Shown here one piece after another: positions 7,348-12,118 of a DNA stretch of 12,118 nt (the first letter of the stretch is position 1; each line of letters opens with the position of its first letter). The notes beneath the pieces were generated by a model that worked only from the letters and a program-made list of their open reading frames with translations, searched no databases and was not told where the DNA came from. The translations under genes were made by a program, and so were the position numbers. The DNA is from JAVBOJ01 sp031550755 (GTDB lineage Bacteria; Bacillota; Clostridia; Oscillospirales; UBA929), in assembly GCA_031550755.1 (NCBI GenBank), contig JAVBOJ010000028.1, forward strand, positions 1 through 12,118, in the 5' to 3' direction.

Positions 7348-7935
7348 GCCGCCGCGATGGGGGACAGGGAGTATAGGGGCGCGTATTACGTCCCTGGCGA
7401 TATGCATGAACTCCGCCCGGAGATAGAGTACGGCCGCATTGCCGTACAACTGCGGACTCCTCGTAATCGGAAGCCGGACGCGTATATTACCTATTGGTAT
7501 TATTCCGATGGGACGATCAGCAAGCAGTTTCACCAATACAGGAACTCAAAAGATCACTCCCTCGACACTTGGTTTGTCAGCAACTCCAGAGAGGAGATGT
7601 TTGGTTGGGACGGCTGTGATTCTCTTGAACGACCCGCCGAGTGGAGGAGCATCACCGCAGCGGAATATGACGAATTTTTTGCCGACGCCGCGGCAGGTCT
7701 TGTCCCCCAAAAGGATGCCTATGTGCTGGACGACCTGTATATGTATCTCTCCAAAAAACACGGCCGGCCGCCGTCTTCCGGCTTCCAGGACAAGCAGGTT
7801 GCCTTTCTGGACAACTTTGCGGATAAAAAACCCACCCTGCCCGACGGCCTGGTCGTGACGCCGCCGAAAGTGCCTGTCCCCGTGTCCATCGACAATCTGA
7901 TGACCGCCCGGGCGATCATCCTTCCCCATGAGTTT

Positions 7936-8001
7936 TTGCCGCTCGAAACGGTCGCGGGGCTGATTGAGCGCGACGACTGGCAAGAGCTGACCGCCTTTTG
8001 G
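7936..8001 (+). repeat. Protein-level repeat, copy 2
   Basis: Encodes LPLETVAGLIERDDWQEL and four more residues, matching copy 1. It ends three codons before the in-frame TGA at 8011, so the strand-rich half that followed copy 1 is, for copy 2, found only after that stop. Confidence 0.65.
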
Positions 8002-8266
8002 GAAACGAAATGAGTGCAGGAGGACACGTTTCAGGGAGGCCCCGCCAGAGTTGGCGTGTATTCCGAGCGTCTTATGGTGACTTTTTCATATGACTATGTA
8101 GACACCTTTCTGGCCTATTCCGTGGCGGACGGGCAGGTGCGCATTGAGAAGAGCGCCTACCTGACCGCCGGGGGTGACTATTACGGTTACCACAACCGCG
8201 ACAACCGGGAGCTGTATATCGGTGTTGTTTGATTCCCCTTAAAATCTCCCCTCCGGAGGTGCCCCT

Positions 8267-9016
8267 GTGGCTTTTTTTGAAAACTTCCACTGGACCGACC
8301 TGCTGTTTGTCCCGGCGGCGCTGCTGGCCATCATGTTCCACGAGGTGGCGCACGGATGGGCGGCCTACAAGCTGGGCGACGTCACCGCCAAGGAAAAAGG
8401 GCGGTTGTCGCTCAACCCCATCCGGCATATCGACATCATCGGACTGCTGATGCTGGTGTTTTTCCGCTTCGGCTGGGCCAAGCCGGTGCCGGTGGACATG
8501 CGGTATTTCAAAAAGCCCCGGCGCGACTTTGCCCTGACGGCGCTGGCCGGGCCGGTGTCCAACTTTTTGCAGGCCATCGTGGCGCTACTTTTGTGCTATG
8601 CTTGTGTGTTTTTGTATCCACAGGCCAATGCTCTGTTCCATAGCGATATTATTCAGCAGGACTTTTTGATGTATTTCCCGATTCTCATTGGCGCGTCCCA
8701 GCATGGAATTATTCAGCTGACCATTGTTGACTGTGTCATGATTTTCCTTTATTTTTCCGCCATGCTCAACGTCGGCCTCGGTGTCTTTAACCTGTTCCCT
8801 ATTCCGCCGCTGGACGGCTCCAAAATATTCGGCATTGTCATCCCGGATCATATTTATTACAGAATCCTACCCTATGAGCGATACGGAATGCTGCTTTTGG
8901 TCGCGCTGCTGTACCTCGGCTGGCTGAGCGGACCGCTGGGCTTTTTGCGCGACGCGGTGCTGAGCGGCCTGAACTGGGTGGCGTACGCGCCGTTCAGACT
9001 GTTTTTTGGAGGCTGA
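8267..9016 (+). CDS. M50 site-2 protease family membrane metalloprotease (YwhC-like)
   Basis: This is an intramembrane zinc protease of the short, PDZ-less type. The 249 residues show HEVAH at 25-29 (zinc His residues and catalytic Glu) in the first membrane segment, NPIRHID at 50-56, AGPVSNF at 94-100, and NLFPIPPLDG at 175-184, where Asp183 is the expected third zinc ligand. About four to six hydrophobic segments are visible. The GTG start at 8267 has GGAGGTG five bases upstream (the right half of the CCTCCGGAGG palindrome at 8250-8259) and gives MAFFENFHW. The gene begins 34 bases after the broken gene and ends 3 bases before scpA, whose ribosome binding site lies in its last codons. Bases 8581-8760 and 8821-8880 are markedly A+T-richer than their surroundings. 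Substrate unknown. Confidence 0.92.
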   Translation: MAFFENFHWTDLLFVPAALLAIMFHEVAHGWAAYKLGDVTAKEKGRLSLNPIRHIDIIGLLMLVFFRFGWAKPVPVDMRYFKKPRRDFALTALAGPVSNFLQAIVALLLCYACVFLYPQANALFHSDIIQQDFLMYFPILIGASQHGIIQLTIVDCVMIFLYFSAMLNVGLGVFNLFPIPPLDGSKIFGIVIPDHIYYRILPYERYGMLLLVALLYLGWLSGPLGFLRDAVLSGLNWVAYAPFRLFFGG

Positions 9017-9019
9017 TCG

Positions 9020-9781
9020 ATGGAAACGCCTACCTACCGGCTGGAAAAGGTGGTGGCCTCGCGGGACGCGCTCGAAGATTTTGAAGGGCCGCTGGATATC
9101 ATCTTGCAGCTGCTCTCCAAAAACAAGATCGAGATCCGCGACATCCGCATTTCCCTGCTTGTCGAGCAATACACCGCCTATCTGGAGGACATGAAGCGCA
9201 TGGATTTGGAGGTGGCCAGCGAATTTATCGCCATGGCCTCCCATCTGGTGTACTTAAAAACCCGGATGCTGCTGCGGGCGTCCACCGAGCAGCCCGACGA
9301 GGAGCTCGACGCGCTGATGCAGGCGCTGGAGGAGCGCCGCCGGCAAGACGATTACAACCGCATCCTGACCGGGCGGGACTTTTTGGAATCCCGGGCGGAC
9401 ATCGGCCGCAGTCTGTTCACAAAACGCCCGGAGGAGCTTCCGCGCGACAAAACCTATGCCCATGTCCACGACGTTTCCATGCTTTCGGCGGCGCTGTTTG
9501 ACCTGCGGCGCAAGGCCGAGGCGGCTCTGCCGCCGACAGCGGCGGCTTTTTCGGCCATTGTGGGGCGGGAGCCGTTCCCGGTGGGCGACAAAATCGCCCT
9601 GATCGTGCGGCGGCTCAAAACCGCCGGACGGTTGCTGCTCACGGCGCTGCTCAAGGGCAGCGGTAGCCGCTCGGAGCGGGTGGCCACCTTTTTGGCGGTG
9701 CTGGAGCTGGCGCGCGGACGGCGAATCGAAATCGACGACGAGCCGGACGACTACGTGCTGTCCATGTCGCCGGAGGAGTGA
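9020..9781 (+). CDS. scpA: Segregation and condensation protein A
   Basis: ScpA is the kleisin subunit that bridges the SMC heads and binds ScpB in the bacterial condensin that compacts and separates chromosomes. The 253 residues match the family: FEGPLDIILQLLSKNKIEIRD from 21, VEQYTAYLEDM at 48-58, MDLEVASEFIAMASHLVYLKTRMLL from 61 (SMC-binding N-terminal domain), a variable acidic and charged middle, and a C-terminal winged helix around VATFLAVLELARGRRIEI. The ATG at 9020 follows GGAGG (9008-9012) with seven bases between. The stop at 9779 is followed not by scpB, as in most Firmicutes, but by an unrelated gene. Confidence 0.96.
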   Translation: METPTYRLEKVVASRDALEDFEGPLDIILQLLSKNKIEIRDIRISLLVEQYTAYLEDMKRMDLEVASEFIAMASHLVYLKTRMLLRASTEQPDEELDALMQALEERRRQDDYNRILTGRDFLESRADIGRSLFTKRPEELPRDKTYAHVHDVSMLSAALFDLRRKAEAALPPTAAAFSAIVGREPFPVGDKIALIVRRLKTAGRLLLTALLKGSGSRSERVATFLAVLELARGRRIEIDDEPDDYVLSMSPEE

Positions 9782-9810
9782 AAACAGATCGAAAAAGGGA
9801 GGAGCTTCGG

Positions 9811-10470
9811 ATGAAAGAGAGGATCATTCCCAGCGCCATCGTGTCCGCCGCCATCCTGTTGGCGGCCTTGTGCCTGTGTCTGTTTGCGGGAAACGCACCC
9901 GCAGCCGGCGATGGTGCGCCAATCCCCGCGCCACAGAGCGACGCCTACAAAATCGCCAAAATCGAGGAACTGATGGACAGAGTGATGAACCGCGAGGTCG
10001 TGGAGGACGCCCTCCTGTTCTGTCTGGGAGACGACGAGACCCTGCGGTCGCAGGTCGCGAAGCACAATGAGCTGACCGCCCAATACACCCAGTTTTTCGC
10101 GCCGCGCGCTGCGAACACCCTGATCGGCGTTTTGCAATGGGAGGATTTTGACAGCGCCGAGATGGTCGCCGCCGCGTATTATGCCAATCTGCCGGAAAAC
10201 ATCCGCGCCATGGCGCAGCGCATCACCCATTGCTCTCTGTCCCGAAACTGTACCCAGCTGCTGCTGGCCGACCCCGTGCTCGCCCCCATCATCGCCGTCG
10301 AGGGCGGCGGCTCGGCGGGCATGTGGCCGTACTGGTGGCACACGACGTATCTGGACAACCTGGAGGATGCGGAGAAGGCCAAGCAGGATCTGGCCGCGTA
10401 TTTTGACTTTGAAGACGAACTGATCGCGCAGCTGGACGAGTACAGACTATCTCTTCTCCCGTCGGCCTGA
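9811..10470 (+). CDS. Unrecognised membrane-anchored or exported protein between scpA and scpB
   Basis: The 219-residue protein has a hydrophobic segment at about 8-26 after MKER, followed by an Ala/Pro-rich stretch (NAPAAGDGAPIPAP), so it is either a cleaved Sec signal peptide or a single N-terminal anchor. The remainder is predicted mostly helical and acidic, with a short Cys141...Cys147 pair and an aromatic patch MWPYWWHTTY at 171-180. I do not recognise a family and see no catalytic motif. The ATG at 9811 has GGGAGGAG six bases upstream; an in-frame GTG at 9778 overlapping the scpA stop has no comparable site. It starts 29 bases after scpA and ends 34 bases before scpB. Codon use resembles its neighbours. 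A cargo gene inserted between scpA and scpB is the most economical view. Confidence 0.8.
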   Translation: MKERIIPSAIVSAAILLAALCLCLFAGNAPAAGDGAPIPAPQSDAYKIAKIEELMDRVMNREVVEDALLFCLGDDETLRSQVAKHNELTAQYTQFFAPRAANTLIGVLQWEDFDSAEMVAAAYYANLPENIRAMAQRITHCSLSRNCTQLLLADPVLAPIIAVEGGGSAGMWPYWWHTTYLDNLEDAEKAKQDLAAYFDFEDELIAQLDEYRLSLLPSA

Positions 10471-10504
10471 TACTCCCCATCCCACAACAGAAAGGCTCCA
10501 GCCT

Positions 10505-11068
10505 ATGGAAATGAAGGAAATAGAATCCAAACTTGAGGGTATACTATTCGCGTCGGGCGAGCCGGTCTCCATCGCGCGGCTGTGCGCACTGCTCGAGATC
10601 GACGCCAAAACGCTGGACACCGCCGCCGCCGCGCTGGCCGACGGCTACCGGTTTGACCGCCGGGGCATCCGGCTGGTCAAAATGGACAAGCTCTACCAGC
10701 TCGTCTCGGCACCCGAATACGCCGAGCTCATCCGCCGCGCCCTGGAGGAGCGGCGTCCGCCGCCCATGTCCAAGCCGGCGCTGGAGGTGCTGGCCATCGT
10801 CGCCTACTTCCAGCCGACGACAAGGGCGTACATCGACCAGACCCGCGGCGTGGACAGCGCCGGCACCGTCCTGTCCCTGCTGGAAAAGGGTCTCCTCGAG
10901 GAATGCGGACGGCTGGATGTGCCGGGCCGTCCGGCGTTGCTGCGCACCACGCCGGTGTTTTTGCGCAGCTTTGGCATCGCCTCGCTGGACGAGCTGCCGT
11001 CCCTGACCCTGTCGGACAGCGAAGCCGAAGGCCAGCTCACCATCCCCGGCGCGGAATCGGAGCAGTGA
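10505..11068 (+). CDS. scpB: Segregation and condensation protein B
   Basis: ScpB is the winged-helix KITE subunit of the SMC-ScpAB complex; a dimer binds ScpA. The 187 residues show the conserved start IESKLEGILFASGEPVS from 6, the tandem winged helices, and the signature PALEVLAIVAYFQPTTRAYI followed by RGVDSAGTVLSLLEKGLL (about 91-130), GRLDVPGRPALLRTTPVFLRSFG and LDELP near 160. All are typical. The start ATG at 10505 has only GAAAGG about eight bases upstream, weaker than for its neighbours; an ATG at 10511 is an alternative two codons on. It belongs with scpA despite the gene between. Confidence 0.96.
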   Translation: MEMKEIESKLEGILFASGEPVSIARLCALLEIDAKTLDTAAAALADGYRFDRRGIRLVKMDKLYQLVSAPEYAELIRRALEERRPPPMSKPALEVLAIVAYFQPTTRAYIDQTRGVDSAGTVLSLLEKGLLEECGRLDVPGRPALLRTTPVFLRSFGIASLDELPSLTLSDSEAEGQLTIPGAESEQ

Positions 11069-11086
11069 CCTCAAAGGAGGGATCGC

Positions 11087-11680
11087 ATGGTCTTCCTCAT
11101 CATATTGGGCGTTCTGATCGGCCTTGCGGCCCTGCTGTTGTGGTCGCGCGCCGGCGTGAAAATCGTTTACGGCCCGCAGGGGCTGACGGTTCGTCTGCGG
11201 CTGGGCGTGTTCCGGCTGCGCCTGTGGCCGGCCAGAAAAAAAAAGGAAAAACAAAAAAAGGTCAAGAAAGAACGTCCGCCCAAGGAGAAAAAGCCCTCCG
11301 AGCCCAAGCCTCCCACGACGTGGGACGAAAAAAAGGCGCTTCTCAAGCTGGGACTGCGCGCCGGGGGGCAATTCTGGCGGGCGGTGCGCGTCGACCGGCT
11401 GACCCTGCGCGTTACGCTGGCCGGATGGGACGCAGCCACGCTGGCCGCGCGCTACGGGCAGGCGCATGCCGCGCTGGGGATGCTGTCCCCGCTGCTGCAA
11501 AACAAGGTGCGCCGGCGGGATATCCGCCTCTGGCTGGACTATCGCCTCCCCAAAACCGAGGCATCCCTTGTGTTTGCCGCCTCGGTGCGGGTCGGGCGCG
11601 TCCTGCTCATCAGCCTTTCATTTTTGTTTTCCTTCCTGAAACTGCGTAGAGGCGAAAAATCAGGAGATACTACCAGTTAA
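11087..11680 (+). CDS. DUF2953 family protein (YtfI-like), N-terminal membrane anchor
   Basis: The 197-residue protein has one N-terminal membrane helix (2-19), a short beta-rich stretch (VKIVYGPQGLTVRLRLGVFRLRLWP), a Lys/Pro-rich linker at about 49-76, and a C-terminal domain with a second hydrophobic stretch near 171-185. This matches the DUF2953 layout, and DUF2953 genes commonly sit next to gerW (ytfI-ytfJ in Bacillus), as here. AAAGGAGGG lies five bases before the ATG. The function is unknown; a membrane role linked to sporulation is suggested by context only. The Lys linker is coded by A9 and A7 runs (see the separate entry). Confidence 0.8.
   Translation: MVFLIILGVLIGLAALLLWSRAGVKIVYGPQGLTVRLRLGVFRLRLWPARKKKEKQKKVKKERPPKEKKPSEPKPPTTWDEKKALLKLGLRAGGQFWRAVRVDRLTLRVTLAGWDAATLAARYGQAHAALGMLSPLLQNKVRRRDIRLWLDYRLPKTEASLVFAASVRVGRVLLISLSFLFSFLKLRRGEKSGDTTS
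11236..11260 (+). other. A-rich tract with two in-phase slippery heptamers
   Basis: Nine consecutive A's (11236-11244) then G, and seven A's (11253-11259) then G. In the DUF2953 frame both end as A-AAA-AAG (11239-11245 and 11254-11260), the phase that allows -1 ribosomal slippage in genes such as dnaX. The A9 run could also cause RNA polymerase slippage. The -1 frame is open to 11649. It may simply be the cost of coding a Lys-rich linker. Confidence 0.5.
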
Positions 11681-11700
11681 GCGCGTTCGAGACTATTGTT

Positions 11701-11718
11701 AAGGAGATGACACAGTTG
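11701..11718 (+). promoter_or_regulatory. Ribosome binding site selecting a TTG start for gerW
   Basis: AAGGAGATGA (11701-11710) is nearly the full anti-Shine-Dalgarno complement and sits five bases before TTG at 11716. The in-frame ATG at 11707 is inside this site and too close to be used well. Confidence 0.65.
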
Positions 11719-12118
11719 GAAAAGCATACCATCGTTGATTTAATGGATGTGACCATGCGGCAGATTCACGAAATGGTGGATGTCAACACCATCGTGGGCA
11801 GCCCCGTGTCCACCCCCGACGGCACCACCATCATCCCGGTATCCAAGGTCAGCTTCGGCTTTGCCGCCGGCGGCACCGATTATGCCGGCAAGGAGCAGAA
11901 AATTGAGGCCGACAAAAATTTCGGCGGCGGCTCGGGCGCCGGCGTCAACATCGTCCCGGTGGCCTTTCTCGTCATTTCGCCGGACGGCGTACGCCTTCTG
12001 CCGGTTGCGCCTCCGGCCGGCAGCACCGTGGATCGCATTGTGGAAATGGTGCCCGACGCGGTGGAAAAATGGGGCAAATTCTTCAAAAACCGCAAAAAAA
12101 CCGAGGCCGCCGAGGACT
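11716..12118 (+). CDS. gerW: GerW/YtfJ family sporulation protein (3' end beyond window)
   Basis: GerW (YtfJ) is a spore protein family; in Bacillus subtilis it is needed for proper germination. The 134 residues in view match it well: an amphipathic helix at 1-25, GSPVSTPDGTTIIPVSKVSFGF at 28-49, then FGGGSGAGVNIVPVAFLVI (69-87), DGVRLLPV (90-97), and a C-terminal helix EMVPDAVEKWGKFF with a basic and acidic tail. Family members are about 150 residues, so only a short end is missing. I prefer the TTG start at 11716 for its spacing from AAGGAGATGA; the ATG at 11707 would add three residues. It starts 35 bases after the DUF2953 gene, probably in the same operon. It is good evidence for a spore-forming lineage. 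Confidence 0.93.
   Translation, partial: MEKHTIVDLMDVTMRQIHEMVDVNTIVGSPVSTPDGTTIIPVSKVSFGFAAGGTDYAGKEQKIEADKNFGGGSGAGVNIVPVAFLVISPDGVRLLPVAPPAGSTVDRIVEMVPDAVEKWGKFFKNRKKTEAAED

Larger units (their letters stand above)
7149..8232 (+). pseudogene. Broken gene for an unrecognised two-module repeat protein (frameshift plus in-frame TGA)
   Basis: From the TTG at 7149 the first ~25 codons (start LDDTGYPRAPYMDP) read in one frame; near 7218-7224 sensible coding moves one base forward. Dropping one base, for example the C of AAGCGAG, gives a smooth DLVKEILDFERWALANIQ. The new frame stays open to TGA at 8011-8013 and then continues in the same frame to TGA at 8230. Repaired, it makes 360 codons including the internal stop. 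Two copies of a 22-residue helix motif (P-x-E-x-V-A-x-x-I-E-x-x-D-W) occur at 7282-7347 and 7936-8001. Each is followed by a strand-rich stretch: DAYITYWYYSDGTI after copy 1, and DTFLAYSVADGQV after copy 2, beyond the TGA. The ATG at 7357 and GTG at 8014 lack ribosome binding sites, which argues against separate genes. No signal peptide or membrane segment. G+C is locally lower (about 45-52% in 7441-7620). I do not recognise the family. Sequencing error, decay and recoding are all possible. Confidence 0.7.

Noticed and set aside
8011..8060. UGA at 8011 as a selenocysteine codon.
   Set aside because: No convincing SECIS stem-loop just after the TGA, no redox motif around it, and the gene also carries a frameshift.
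8010..8093. A short gene starting at the ATG overlapping the TGA at 8011.
   Set aside because: The frame closes after fewer than 30 codons and its product shows nothing recognisable, whereas the frame of the upstream segment continues sensibly.
8250..8278. CCTCCGGAGG palindrome followed by seven T's as a terminator before the M50 gene.
   Set aside because: With a minimal loop the stem is only 3 bp, the T run lies 12 bases away and encodes Phe codons of the M50 gene, and the palindrome contains its ribosome binding site.
9778..9810. Start of the gene between scpA and scpB at GTG 9778, overlapping the scpA stop.
   Set aside because: GGGAGGAG at 9797-9804 is placed for the ATG at 9811, which also begins directly with the signal-type sequence.
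1..12118. Prophage, transposon, CRISPR or defence system.
   Set aside because: No transposase, integrase, terminal repeats, att-like duplications, spacer-repeat pattern or nuclease/helicase genes are visible; apart from the broken gene and the insert between scpA and scpB, the genes are housekeeping or common clostridial ones.

Overview
The window looks like chromosomal DNA from a G+C-rich, probably spore-forming Firmicute of class Clostridia; Oscillospirales or a neighbouring group is my best guess. The reasons are a GerW/YtfJ spore-protein gene, a DUF4364 gene, a DUF2953 gene, strong AGGAGG-type ribosome binding sites used with GTG and TTG starts, and visibly high G+C at third codon positions. 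The genes are tightly packed and no gap exceeds about 135 bases. I see no rRNA, tRNA, CRISPR array or insertion sequence.

Bases 1-4243, minus strand: an operon valS -> folC -> nadA (nadA leaves the window on the left). folC starts inside the valS stop codon (ATGA overlap) and nadA starts 12 bases after folC. It joins valyl-tRNA charging, folate polyglutamylation and the quinolinate step of NAD synthesis. No T-box leader is visible upstream of valS. Bases 4244-4377 hold two face-to-face promoters with interleaved -35 boxes. Bases 4378-5905, plus strand: a DUF4364 winged-helix-like gene overlapping a lipoate-protein ligase gene. Bases 5902-7020, minus strand: a secreted DUF4932-like lipoprotein with an HEXXH metalloprotease motif, overlapping the ligase gene tail to tail by 4 bases. 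A hairpin with a T tract just past the ligase stop could end plus-strand transcription inside the opposing gene.

Bases 7021-7148 hold a second divergent promoter pair; both -10 boxes lie in the same 10-mer TGGTATAATC. Bases 7149-8232, plus strand, are the oddest stretch. This gene has a good promoter and a near-perfect ribosome binding site but is broken by a +1 frameshift near 7222 and an in-frame TGA at 8011. Read through both lesions it gives a 360-codon protein built from two copies of an unrecognised module (P-x-E-x-V-A-x-x-I-E-x-x-D-W helix followed by a strand-rich segment). One copy of the helix lies beyond the frameshift and the strand half of copy 2 lies beyond the TGA, so both interruptions fall inside what was one coding region.

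Bases 8267-12118, plus strand: an M50 site-2 protease gene, scpA, an unrecognised membrane-anchored/exported protein gene, scpB, a DUF2953 gene and gerW (the last runs off the right edge). ScpA and ScpB form the SMC condensin complex for chromosome segregation; M50 protease, DUF2953 and GerW are companions with envelope or sporulation roles. The unknown gene between scpA and scpB interrupts a normally adjacent pair. The M50 gene has sharply A+T-richer internal patches, and the DUF2953 gene carries a run of nine A's with two in-phase slippery heptamers. The only clear promoter for this group is the one in front of the broken gene.
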